Positions 34,068-40,959 of a stretch of 40,959 nucleotides of DNA are shown one piece after another; position 1 is the first letter of the stretch; every line of letters begins with the position of its first letter. Location of the stretch: assembly GCA_910586315.1 (NCBI GenBank), contig CAJUIP010000032.1:1-40959 (forward strand), read 5' to 3'. Origin of the DNA: an uncultured Lachnospiraceae bacterium. GTDB lineage: Bacteria > Bacillota > Clostridia > Lachnospirales > Lachnospiraceae. The position numbers were made by a program, and so were the translations under genes. The notes below the pieces were generated by a model. It saw nothing but the letters and a program-made list of their open reading frames with translations, made no database searches and had not been told where the DNA came from.

Positions 34068-35789
34068 TCATATGCCAAGATATGGAAGAATATTCTTAAA
34101 AATATCCGCAATCACCGGGGCTGCAATGGTTCCTCCATAATAAATCCCCACCGGCTCGTCAATAGTAATCAAGGCAATGACCTGAGGATTGTCTGCAGGC
34201 GCAAATCCCAGGAAGGAGGAAATATATTTTTTCAGGCTTCGTGGAAGTTTCTCTGATGTGGCCGTCTTTCCTCCAATCCGGTATTCCGGAAGGGAGGCTT
34301 TCTTTCCGCTTCCCTCAGCTACAACCTGTTCCAGAATGTAGCGCATGGTGGCGCTGGTCTCCTCCGACACCACCCCGGTTCTCACCGGATAGGTAAACTC
34401 TCTCACGAAGGTTTTGTCCCTGCTCTCTGCTTTCACGGCAAAATGCGGGGTGATCCGGTTTCCTCCGTTTATAATGGAGGATGCCGTGGTCACAAGCTGC
34501 ATGGGGGTGATTTGAAAGGACTGGCCAAAGGAAACCGTGGCCAGTTCCACCAGGCCCATGTTGTCTTTTTTATGCATGATAGTGGCCGCCTCTCCGGGAA
34601 GGTCAATCCCCGTTTTTCCGAGGAGGCCGAACTGCTCAAAATAGTGATAAAAAGAATCTACGCCGAGCCGCTGTCCCACATCTATGAATACCGGGTTGCA
34701 GGAATTCATGGCTCCCTGCAAAAACGTTTCCCCTCCGTGCCCGCCTACTTTATGACATCGGATTTTTCTGTCTTCCACCACCCGGAAGCCCGGACAGGAA
34801 AACCGGTCATTTAAGGAAACCACTCCAGCTTCCAGCCCGGCTGCCGCCGTAATGATTTTGAAGGTAGAGCCCGGCTCATAGGTATCATTGATGCAGCGGT
34901 TCCGCCACATTTTATTCAGGAGGTCCTGCTTTTCCTTTGAGGAGCCGTATTCCTCTTCTGTCACCAGGGTAAAGGGATCATTTAAATTGAATTCCGGCGC
35001 GTTGACCATGGCGTAAATTTCGCCGTTCTGCGGATTCATGATTATGACAGAAACCGCCTTGGCCCCCTTTTTTTCCATGACCTGGTAAGCGGCCTGCTCC
35101 GCATATTTCTGGATATTCACATCCAGACTCACAGTCAATGTCTTTCCCGCCACCGGCTCTTTCCTCTCCTCGGCAGCATTTTCCACCTCCACTCCCTTCG
35201 CGTCGGAAAGAGTGAGGATGGTCCCGTCAAGGCCTTTTAAATAGGACTCGTACATGACTTCCAGGCCTATAATTCCCTGGTTGTCAGCTCCGGTAAAGCC
35301 CAAAACCTTCGAGGCCATGCTGTCATATGGGTAATACCGCTTATAGTCCTCATCCACCTTGACTCCGGCCAGTCCATAGCCTCTTATCCGGTCGCCGTCC
35401 GCCTTATCCACATTCGTCTTTATGATTTCGCGGGAAGAACGCTTTTCCACCCGCTTCCTGACCTCCGCATCAGAAAGCTCCAGCTCCTTACATAAAACTT
35501 CTATGACCGTCTCCGGCTCCTCGACCTGGTTGTGGACTACAGAGATGGTACAGACCGTGCGGTTCGTCGCAATGACGGTTCCGTTCCGGTCCACAATCTC
35601 CCCCCGGGCTGCTTTGATGGTCCGCTCCCTCTCATGAAGCTCATCAGCCATCCGGCTGTAATGCTCTGAGCGGAAAATCATCAGGTACCCAAGCTGCCAT
35701 AATAGCCCTGCCATCAGTATGGCGGTGATAAAAAAGGTGACCAGGATTTTCCTCCTGTGATGCGTCAAAAATGAACTCATAAATAACAT
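34068..35789 (-). CDS. spoVD: Class B penicillin-binding protein, SpoVD-like
   Basis: A 573-residue transpeptidase. One membrane segment (about 15-37), an N-terminal dimerisation domain with ARGEIVDRNGTVIATN (61-76), then the transpeptidase domain. The active serine is in STFK (308-311) and the second motif is SCN (363-365). The third motif is KTA (508-510) where PBPs have KTG. No PASTA domain follows, unlike Bacillus SpoVD. The position between pbpB and mraY is the same as in Bacillus, supporting SpoVD (spore cortex synthesis) by synteny. The start is uncertain: ATG 35789 or ATG 35780, neither with a strong RBS. Confidence 0.9.
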   Translation of the reverse strand: MLFMSSFLTHHRRKILVTFFITAILMAGLLWQLGYLMIFRSEHYSRMADELHERERTIKAARGEIVDRNGTVIATNRTVCTISVVHNQVEEPETVIEVLCKELELSDAEVRKRVEKRSSREIIKTNVDKADGDRIRGYGLAGVKVDEDYKRYYPYDSMASKVLGFTGADNQGIIGLEVMYESYLKGLDGTILTLSDAKGVEVENAAEERKEPVAGKTLTVSLDVNIQKYAEQAAYQVMEKKGAKAVSVIIMNPQNGEIYAMVNAPEFNLNDPFTLVTEEEYGSSKEKQDLLNKMWRNRCINDTYEPGSTFKIITAAAGLEAGVVSLNDRFSCPGFRVVEDRKIRCHKVGGHGGETFLQGAMNSCNPVFIDVGQRLGVDSFYHYFEQFGLLGKTGIDLPGEAATIMHKKDNMGLVELATVSFGQSFQITPMQLVTTASSIINGGNRITPHFAVKAESRDKTFVREFTYPVRTGVVSEETSATMRYILEQVVAEGSGKKASLPEYRIGGKTATSEKLPRSLKKYISSFLGFAPADNPQVIALITIDEPVGIYYGGTIAAPVIADIFKNILPYLGI

Positions 35790-35917
35790 TGCATCCGTTT
35801 CGATGTCTTGTTACTCATTATATTTCAAATTTCAGAAATTATGAACAACCTATCCCCAATAAACTTCATTGCTGTCTGTTTCTCGTTTCATGCTTTTTTC
35901 TGTCCTTTTCTATGAAA

Positions 35918-35989
35918 GTTCAGCGCATCGGCGCTGAACGTGCGAAAACGGGGCCGCAGAGCGGCATCTTCCCCTTTCGTTTTCTGCAC
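35918..35989 (-). terminator. Hairpin pair in the pbpB-spoVD intergenic region
   Basis: GTTCAGCG/CGCTGAAC (35918-35939) and a longer stem GTGC-GAAAACG with CGTTTTC-GCAC (35940-35989) that holds an inner GCCGC/GCGGC. On the minus strand the first is followed by TTTC, so it may weaken transcription between pbpB and spoVD. No gene is in 35790-36031. Confidence 0.5.
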
Positions 35990-35994
35990 ATCTG

Positions 35995-36028
35995 CCGGAG
36001 GCTCATAGGAAACACTTTCATGCATGGT
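35995..36028. repeat. 34-bp repeat, copy 2
   Basis: 32 of 34 identical to 15611-15644. It lies four bases beyond the pbpB stop codon. Confidence 0.75.
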
Positions 36029-36031
36029 TGT

Positions 36032-38215
36032 TTACTGAGTTTCTTCTTCCGAAGCGGTCTCCTCCGGTTCGGAAGCCGCAGAGCTTTCCGCTCCGCTTGA
36101 AGGCGCGGGCTCCATGGCCCCCATCCCCGGCATCCTGTCGGGAATTCCCAGGCCGTCCTCATAGGGGATTACTTCATCCTCCACGCTTTGGGCCGTGGTT
36201 TCCGGAATTGTCTCTCCGTTTTCATCCGTCTCCGGCTCTGCCGCGGCTTCCGTTTCTCCACCCGGCTCCAGCCCGCCTTCGTTTTCATTCATGATTCCTT
36301 CGCCCTGTGTAGACAGGCTTTCATCAGCCTCTTCCGGAACATCCGTATCCGGAAATACATTCATATAAGGAAGAACTTCTGCCAGAATCTTCTGGAAAAT
36401 TTCCGTGGCAAACGTGCTGTGTGCCTGCTCCTTTCCCGGAAGGTTCGGTGTATCGACGACTACATACACAAGTATCTGCGGGTCATCTGCCGGTGCAAAG
36501 CCGGCAAAGGAGAGCAGATAATTATTGGCGGAGCGCGGAAGCTTCTGGGCTGTTCCCGTTTTTCCGCCCACCTTGTAGCCCTCCACCCGGGCCGTCTTAC
36601 CGGTTCCCTCGTCGCTGTCCACGGTCTGAAACAGAGCTTCGCGGACAAAATCGCTGGTGGCCTGGGAGACCGTTTCCCGCACCAGGCTGGGCTCCACCTT
36701 TTTTACCACAGCGCCCTGGTCATTGATGATTTGCTTAACCACATGGGGCTCATAGTATGATCCGCCGTTTATCACAGACGAAAGGGCTGCCGCCATCTGG
36801 ACCATAGTACAGTTGTAAGTCTGCCCGAAAGAGTTACAGGCCAGGTCCGTGGGACCCATATTTTCTGCGGAGTAGATAAGACCGCTGGTATCGGCCTCTC
36901 CGGGGAGATCGATTCCCGTCTTCTGTCCCATTCCAAAAATTTTCTGATATTTTGTAAAACGCTGTACCCCCAACCTGGCTGCCATCTGCATCATGGCGTC
37001 ATTACAGGACTTCATCAGAGACTGCTGTACATTCAAATTATTATGTCCGAAAATATTGACGCATTTGATCTTATCGCCGCCCACCTCCTGACCACCGTCA
37101 CAGAAAAATACCTCCTGCTGTCCGATGACTCCTTCCTCCAGACACGCGGCGACGGTCAGTGCTTTGGCCGGAGAGCCCGGCTCAAAGCTGTCGCTGACGC
37201 AGTAATTTCTCCACAACTGGTTCCATGCTTCGCCTTTTTCCTCCTCCGACATGGCTTCGACCTGTTCCTGGGTATACATGGCGCTTAAATTTCTTGGGTC
37301 ATTTAAATCGAATCTCCGGTTTGAACTCATCGCCAGAATTTCCCCATTATTGGGATTCATGACAATGACCGCCGCCGTCTGGCTTCCGATTCCGCCCATC
37401 CACTCGTCAATATATTTTTCCACAATTTTCTGAATGTTGACATCAATGGTGGAGACAACGGTGTTTCCATTTTCTGCCGACTTAATTACCTTTTCCATGT
37501 TGGATTCATCATCCAGATACCCGTATTCCCGTCCATTGGTTCCGATTAACTCTTCATTATAATATTGCTCTATGCCTCCGCTTCCCTGCTTTCCGTTGTC
37601 AAAAGAAAAGCCCACCACATTGCAGGCCAGGGAACCGTATGGGTAAAATCTCCGGTAATCATCCTCAAACCAGACGCCTTTCACTCTGCTTTTGCTCCCG
37701 GTCCCGGAATACTGTTTATCAATTTCCTTGGCCCTGGCCTCAAAAGCCTCCTTCTTATCCGCTGAAATCTGCCTTTCATATCTTACATAGTAAGAATCTT
37801 TATTTTGCCGGATCGTCTCCAGAAGTTCCGCCCTGTCATAGCCGAAAATCTCCGTTAAAACGCTGACTGTAGGCTCCAGATAGTCCGTCTCCGACTCATA
37901 AATCTGTTTGGGGTCCAGAATCAGATTGTATATCTTTTCACTCGTGGCCAGATATGTGCCGTTTCTGTCCACAATATCTCCTCTGCGGTAAGGAAGAGTC
38001 CGGCTGTCATAGGAAGAATGCTGATTTAACACTACCTGGGTATACTCCTCGTTTTTTTCATCCATCAGCCTGTATAGCACCACCGCAAGACCAAACAAAG
38101 CCAGCGTAATTACGAGAACCGTAACCGCCAGCTTTTCCTGCATGTATCTTGAAAGTACTTTCTTATTGTTCCTGTTGCCATTACCGTTCTGGGATGTCTT
38201 CATACTGTCTAACAT
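36032..38215 (-). CDS. pbpB: Septal class B penicillin-binding protein (PBP2B/FtsI) with acidic tail
   Basis: A 727-residue transpeptidase for septal peptidoglycan, the presumed partner of FtsW. One membrane segment (about 28-49), a dimerisation domain with RRGDIVDRNGTYLAT (78-91), and the transpeptidase domain follow. The catalytic motifs are SPAK (348-351), SCN (403-405) and KTGT (552-555), all intact. From about 622 to the end is a 106-residue low-complexity tail rich in Glu, Pro, Ser and Ala, outside the cell; PASTA domains are absent. I chose ATG 38215 (GGAAAG upstream), which overlaps the ftsL end by 35 bases; ATG 38203 is also possible. Longer in-frame sequence upstream is an ftsL shadow. 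Confidence 0.93.
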   Translation of the reverse strand: MLDSMKTSQNGNGNRNNKKVLSRYMQEKLAVTVLVITLALFGLAVVLYRLMDEKNEEYTQVVLNQHSSYDSRTLPYRRGDIVDRNGTYLATSEKIYNLILDPKQIYESETDYLEPTVSVLTEIFGYDRAELLETIRQNKDSYYVRYERQISADKKEAFEARAKEIDKQYSGTGSKSRVKGVWFEDDYRRFYPYGSLACNVVGFSFDNGKQGSGGIEQYYNEELIGTNGREYGYLDDESNMEKVIKSAENGNTVVSTIDVNIQKIVEKYIDEWMGGIGSQTAAVIVMNPNNGEILAMSSNRRFDLNDPRNLSAMYTQEQVEAMSEEEKGEAWNQLWRNYCVSDSFEPGSPAKALTVAACLEEGVIGQQEVFFCDGGQEVGGDKIKCVNIFGHNNLNVQQSLMKSCNDAMMQMAARLGVQRFTKYQKIFGMGQKTGIDLPGEADTSGLIYSAENMGPTDLACNSFGQTYNCTMVQMAAALSSVINGGSYYEPHVVKQIINDQGAVVKKVEPSLVRETVSQATSDFVREALFQTVDSDEGTGKTARVEGYKVGGKTGTAQKLPRSANNYLLSFAGFAPADDPQILVYVVVDTPNLPGKEQAHSTFATEIFQKILAEVLPYMNVFPDTDVPEEADESLSTQGEGIMNENEGGLEPGGETEAAAEPETDENGETIPETTAQSVEDEVIPYEDGLGIPDRMPGMGAMEPAPSSGAESSAASEPEETASEEETQ

Positions 38216-38648
38216 ACTCGCTTTCCGTCTTGTTATACAACCGGACCTGGTTCTTATTCGCATACACCATATCCAATTCCTCTGTTGCCACCTTATAGAC
38301 ATAATCCAGGTCCACAGACGTATTGATTCTGGTTTCCAGGGAGTCATTTTCGTCCTTTAAGATTTCTATTTCCTTTTCCAGACTTTCAATATGATTAAGT
38401 CTTGCGGTTATGGAAGACTGAAGCTTTAAGTAACTGATACACAGGTAAAGGGCGCAGATGGCCGCTGCCGTAAGAATCAGCACATACGGGAGATTCATCT
38501 GAAGCGCTTTTTCCTGGTTTCTTCTGACTGTAACAGTATGGCTTCTCTTCCGGGGCGCCTGCCGTCTCTCTGGTTCCAGCTTCCTTGCCGCTGTTCCTGC
38601 CACATATTCCGCCCGCATCTCTGTTCTTCTTCTGCTTTTGGCCGCCAT
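38181..38648 (-). CDS. ftsL: Cell division protein FtsL/DivIC-like
   Basis: A 155-residue bitopic protein. A basic cytosolic part (1-47), one membrane segment (about 53-73) and an extracellular coiled coil (about 75-105, LNHIESLEKEIEILKDENDSLE) fit FtsL/DivIC, which joins FtsQ and activates FtsW-FtsI. Sequence in this family is weakly conserved; position between rsmH and pbpB supports FtsL. The RBS is AAAGGAAG. It overlaps pbpB. Confidence 0.88.
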   Translation of the reverse strand: MAAKSRRRTEMRAEYVAGTAARKLEPERRQAPRKRSHTVTVRRNQEKALQMNLPYVLILTAAAICALYLCISYLKLQSSITARLNHIESLEKEIEILKDENDSLETRINTSVDLDYVYKVATEELDMVYANKNQVRLYNKTESEYVRQYEDIPER

Positions 38649-38713
38649 ACCATCACTTCCTTTCTATGGCTCTTACTGCCGTTTCGTGCAGGGCTGTACC
38701 AGTCACAGCCGTT

Positions 38714-39664
38714 TCAGATACCCTCTGAAGCACTACGTTCAAACACCCGCAGCTTTGAGCTCTTTGATCTCTTATTTTCTTCTATTTCTACCTCATCCGG
38801 AAGAATCGGCTTTCTGGTTATCACCTTTCCCATACTCTTTTTCCCACAGACACATACGGGAAAATCCGGCGGACAGATACACGGATTCTCATTGGTCCGG
38901 AACTTGTTTTTTACAATTCTGTCCTCCAGGGAATGGAAGGTAATAATGGAAAGTCTTCCCCCGGGATTTAAAAGTCCGATCATCGTGTCAATGGATTCGT
39001 TAAGCACCTCCAGCTCTTTATTGAGCTCAATCCGGATGGCCTGAAACGTGCGCTTCGCGGGATGTCCGCCCTCAGCCCGGATCTTTGCGGGAATTGCCGC
39101 CTTTATGATTTCCACAAGCTGGTCTGTGGTTTCAATCCGGCTCTTTTCCCTTTCTCTTACAATGTGTTTCGCTATGTTTTTGGCAAACCGATCCTCCCCG
39201 TAATCACGGATCATCCGGTAAAGATCCATTTCCCCGTATTCGTTTACGATATCCGCCGCGGTTTTCTCATTTCTCTGGTCCATCCGCATGTCCAGAGGAG
39301 CGTTTTCCCGGTAGGTAAAGCCACGCTCTGCCGTATCAAGCTGGTAGGAAGAGACGCCAAGATCCAGATAAATGCCGTCAACCTTTGAAATATTAAGACT
39401 TTCCAGCACTCTCTGAATGTTCCGGTAATTGTCTCTTACAATGATCACCCGCTCCTTCATGGGTTCCAGCCGTTTGGCGGCGGCTTTTATGGCATCGGCA
39501 TCCTGATCAATTCCGATCAGCCGCCCCTTTGGCCCAAGCCGCTTTAATACCTCACAGGCATGTCCGCCGCCGCCTAAGGTACCGTCCACATAAATCCCGT
39601 CCGGCCGGATATTCAGGCTGTCCACAGTCTCGTGGAGCAGGACTGATTTGTGTTCAAATATCAT
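38714..39664 (-). CDS. rsmH: 16S rRNA (cytosine1402-N4)-methyltransferase RsmH
   Basis: A 316-residue SAM-dependent methyltransferase (formerly MraW). The start HKSVLLHETVDSL, the SAM loop DGTLGGGGH (27-35), GIDQD, DGIYLDLGVSSYQLD and SFHSLEDRIVK near the C-terminus are family marks. The protein modifies C1402 in the decoding centre. Its ATG overlaps the mraZ stop by 4 bases (ATGA), so they are coupled. Confidence 0.97.
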   Translation of the reverse strand: MIFEHKSVLLHETVDSLNIRPDGIYVDGTLGGGGHACEVLKRLGPKGRLIGIDQDADAIKAAAKRLEPMKERVIIVRDNYRNIQRVLESLNISKVDGIYLDLGVSSYQLDTAERGFTYRENAPLDMRMDQRNEKTAADIVNEYGEMDLYRMIRDYGEDRFAKNIAKHIVREREKSRIETTDQLVEIIKAAIPAKIRAEGGHPAKRTFQAIRIELNKELEVLNESIDTMIGLLNPGGRLSIITFHSLEDRIVKNKFRTNENPCICPPDFPVCVCGKKSMGKVITRKPILPDEVEIEENKRSKSSKLRVFERSASEGI

Positions 39665-40086
39665 ATGCCAAGCCCTTCCATATTTTCTGCGATTTCTTCC
39701 ATGTCGTCATAGACATTTTTCTCTGCCCAGGTGGCCTTGTTCCAGATCTCGATCCGGCTTCCGACTCCCACCAGGACTACGTCCTTTTCCAGATTGGCAA
39801 ACTCCCTCAAGACCGCGGGAATCAGAATTCTTCCCTGCTTGTCTACTTCACAGGCACAGGCTCCCGCCAGGAAGAAGCGAGTGAATTTTCTGGCATTGGC
39901 ATTGGTAAGGGGAAGTGCGTGAAGTTTTTCTTCAAAGGATTTCCATTCGGAATTTTCGTACACAAAAAGACATCCATCCAGTCCCTTTGTCAAAACGAAT
40001 TCATCGCCCAACTGTTCACGGAACCTGGAAGGAACAATCAAACGCCCTTTTGAATCGATTGTATGACTGTATTCTCCAATGAACAT
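39661..40086 (-). CDS. mraZ: Transcriptional regulator MraZ
   Basis: A 141-residue protein with two AbrB/SpoVT-like halves, each with a DxxGR motif: IDSKGRLIVPSRFRE (about 10-24) and VDKQGRILIPAVLRE (about 81-95). MraZ forms rings and binds repeated GTGG-type boxes in front of its own operon, in most studied bacteria repressing it. AGGAG lies upstream of the ATG. Such boxes are visible at 40124-40170. First gene of the dcw cluster. Confidence 0.97.
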   Translation of the reverse strand: MFIGEYSHTIDSKGRLIVPSRFREQLGDEFVLTKGLDGCLFVYENSEWKSFEEKLHALPLTNANARKFTRFFLAGACACEVDKQGRILIPAVLREFANLEKDVVLVGVGSRIEIWNKATWAEKNVYDDMEEIAENMEGLGI

Positions 40087-40123
40087 CCTTTTCTCCTGTT
40101 ATGGGAGGAGCTGCCACAGGGAA

Positions 40124-40170
40124 CCACTTATCCACCATCTCACTCCACTTTACCCCACTTTTCACCACTT
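40124..40170 (-). promoter_or_regulatory. MraZ boxes (five repeats)
   Basis: On the minus strand AAGTGG-type hexamers lie at 40165-40170, 40155-40160, 40145-40150 and 40135-40140 (AGATGG), exactly 10 bp apart, and at 40124-40129 after 11 bp. They lie between the promoter and the mraZ RBS, so a bound MraZ ring would block the start of transcription. Confidence 0.87.
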
Positions 40171-40178
40171 CTGTTTTA

Positions 40179-40207
40179 ATCTTATTACATTTATGGCAAA
40201 ATAGCAA
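40179..40207 (-). promoter_or_regulatory. Sigma-A promoter of the dcw cluster
   Basis: TTGCTA (40202-40207), 17-bp spacer, TAAGAT (40179-40184) on minus, directly upstream of the MraZ boxes. Confidence 0.8.
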
Positions 40208-40231
40208 GGATATTTTCCGTTTTTTCCGCTG

Positions 40232-40274
40232 AAAAAAAGTGCCCACGGATGAACGAATCATCCGAAAGCACTTT
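40232..40274 (-). terminator. Terminator upstream of mraZ
   Basis: On minus AAAGTGC/GCACTTT outer arms and CGGATGA/TCATCCG inner arms, followed by seven Ts (40232-40238). It insulates the dcw promoter from leftward transcription out of the toxin-antitoxin locus. Confidence 0.88.
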
Positions 40275-40338
40275 CTTTATATCCTAGATATGAGAATAAA
40301 ATGTCTCAAATATTAGTACTGCAGCGTATTAAAGCTGA

Positions 40339-40376
40339 AGACCCAGCGCAGTGTCAATTGACAATGTGCCGGGCCT
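40339..40376. terminator. Long hairpin after the toxin gene
   Basis: Nearly perfect 19-bp inverted repeat around AATT, with two mismatches and two wobbles. It lies 5 bases past the toxin stop. GCTTTTC follows on plus. It probably ends the toxin transcript together with the terminator at 40232-40274. Confidence 0.6.
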
Positions 40377-40381
40377 GCTTT

Positions 40382-40820
40382 TCATTTCTCTTTTTGAATA
40401 TAGGAAGAATATGCCTGTTCCAGCAACTCAAAGTTACAGCTATTGACAACCAATCCAGGGTTCTTCCCCAACAGAACCCGTCTGTATGTACGTTCAGCCA
40501 AATGCTGAATCGTTTCCTGATTTTTGATGCAGTATCGCAGCTCCTGAGACAACAGGGCCCTATAAGTGCGGTCCGGTTCGTCAGCAATGATCCGCACAGA
40601 AATCAACTGATCCGGGACAGGAAACATATAGTTGAAACGCAGGGAGCTGACCACTTGGCCATTGGCGGCTTTGAAGGACCACGCCACAAAAGAATTTCGG
40701 CTTACGCTGAACTCCGTAATCCATATTTGGAACCCGGCTAAAGCCTCGTTTCTCCAACTCCACATTTTTCAGATATGTCACGTACGGCAAGTCGACGGTA
40801 TAAAAATTAAGTTTGTCCAT
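40382..40820 (-). pseudogene. Broken ToxN/AbiQ-family endoribonuclease toxin (type III toxin-antitoxin)
   Basis: Residues 1 to about 53 (40820 downward: MDKLNFYTVDLPYVTYLKN, then NMDYGVQRKPKFFCGVVL) look like the ToxN start, with its FYxxxxxYxxYL and KPxxxGxVL patterns. The C-terminal 96 residues (KAANGQVVSSLRFNYMFPVP, then SCNFELLEQAYSSYI) lie in another frame down to 40382. The total of about 149 residues is short of the usual 165-180. The missing part is where ToxN proteins have a Ser-Ser-x-Lys active-site motif. An internal deletion of roughly 60-80 bp that shifts the frame explains this. AAAGGG lies before the start ATG. Intact ToxN cuts RNA and is held by its RNA partner; this copy should be inactive. 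Family call from pattern recognition. Confidence 0.82.
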
Positions 40821-40840
40821 AAAACCCTTTCTTCATGAAC

Positions 40841-40868
40841 AAGAGGGACGACATCCATCGCCCCTCTT
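40841..40868 (-). terminator. Attenuating terminator between antitoxin RNA and toxin gene
   Basis: On minus AAGAGGGGCGA-TGGATG-TCGTCCCTCTT forms an 11-bp stem with one wobble and a 6-base loop. It lies 20 bases before the toxin ATG. In type III loci such a hairpin lets most transcripts stop after the repeats. The following T-run is weak. Confidence 0.8.
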
Positions 40869-40905
40869 GCCATTACAACCACCGTCAAGGCCGTGGTGCA
40901 CCTGT

Positions 40906-40959
40906 CATAAATGATCTGCGCTCAAAGTGGCAGAGCACTTTGCATAAATGATCTGCGCT
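40906..40959 (-). ncRNA. ToxI-like antitoxin RNA repeats (cut by window end)
   Basis: AGCGCAGATCATTTATG occurs at 40943-40959 and again at 40906-40922 (minus strand), a 37-nt period. One whole unit (40923-40959) and a final partial unit are visible; more copies probably lie past the edge. The whole unit has a CAAAGTG/CACTTTG stem whose loop CTCTGC can pair with GCAGA at its start, making an H-type pseudoknot as in ToxI. The position before the hairpin and the ToxN-like gene fits a type III antitoxin. The promoter is out of view. Confidence 0.76.

Noticed and set aside
38216..38347. N-terminal extension of pbpB up to 38347
   Set aside because: It would lie inside ftsL, has a Trp/Arg-rich composition and no membrane-protein logic; starts at 38215 or 38203 fit better.
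40301..40741. Rightward 146-codon open frame over the toxin gene
   Set aside because: It is antisense to the recognisable ToxN parts and has no RBS or family similarity.
40906..40959. Direct repeats at the right edge as the start of a CRISPR array
   Set aside because: The visible units are back to back with no variable spacers, contain their own stem-loop, and precede a ToxN-like gene; this fits a type III antitoxin and not CRISPR.
1..40959. rRNA, tRNA genes or prophage in the window
   Set aside because: None of the conserved sequences or gene sets were seen on either strand by eye.

Overview
The window looks like chromosomal DNA of an endospore-forming member of the Lachnospiraceae (Clostridium cluster XIVa). 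The evidence is the sporulation genes (spoIIGA, sigE, spoIIP, gpr, spoVD), a division/cell-wall (dcw) cluster that ends in spoIIGA-sigE, Clostridia-like protein sequences, many AGGAGG-type ribosome sites and medium GC. Genus and species cannot be fixed from sequence reading alone. No rRNA, tRNA, CRISPR array, prophage or complete insertion sequence was seen.

Left part (1-6.7 kb): a CIRCE heat-shock operator and sigma-A promoter fire leftward out of the window. Two tandem secreted 3D-domain proteins and a large unrecognised membrane protein run rightward, each with its own promoter. glgD and glgC (glycogen synthesis) run leftward.

6.7-21 kb: this is the classic Firmicutes block comEC-holA-rpsT-gpr-spoIIP-lepA-hemW. 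A MATE transporter, a two-domain NUDIX protein and a CcdA-thioredoxin fusion have been added to it. rpsT runs against its neighbours, as does the MATE gene.

20.4-24.8 kb: a GerMN lipoprotein, a sensor kinase without a partner regulator, a DegV protein and a small zinc-ribbon membrane protein. A 98-bp inverted-repeat (MITE-like) element lies between the last gene and sigE.

24.8-40.1 kb, all leftward: mraZ-rsmH-ftsL-pbpB-spoVD-mraY-murD-ftsW-murA-divIB-ftsZ-spoIIGA-sigE. It makes the septal peptidoglycan machinery and then the mother-cell sigma factor. murE, murF, murG, ftsA and sigG are absent from their usual places. mraZ has a clear sigma-A promoter followed by five 10-bp-phased MraZ boxes. 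spoIIGA has a promoter with near-consensus hexamers but a 21-bp spacer, the architecture of Spo0A-activated spoIIG.

Right edge (40.3-40.96 kb): a type III toxin-antitoxin locus of the ToxN/AbiQ class, cut by the window end. It has 37-nt RNA repeats that can fold as a pseudoknot, then a terminator hairpin, then a ToxN-like gene. The toxin gene is broken: its N- and C-terminal parts are in different frames and the middle part is missing. I regard this as the most interesting object here.

Several intergenic regions hold structured repeats. The best is a 151-bp element at 6714-6864 with 18-bp perfect terminal inverted repeats and 8-bp flanking direct repeats. There are also two small dispersed repeat families next to gene ends.
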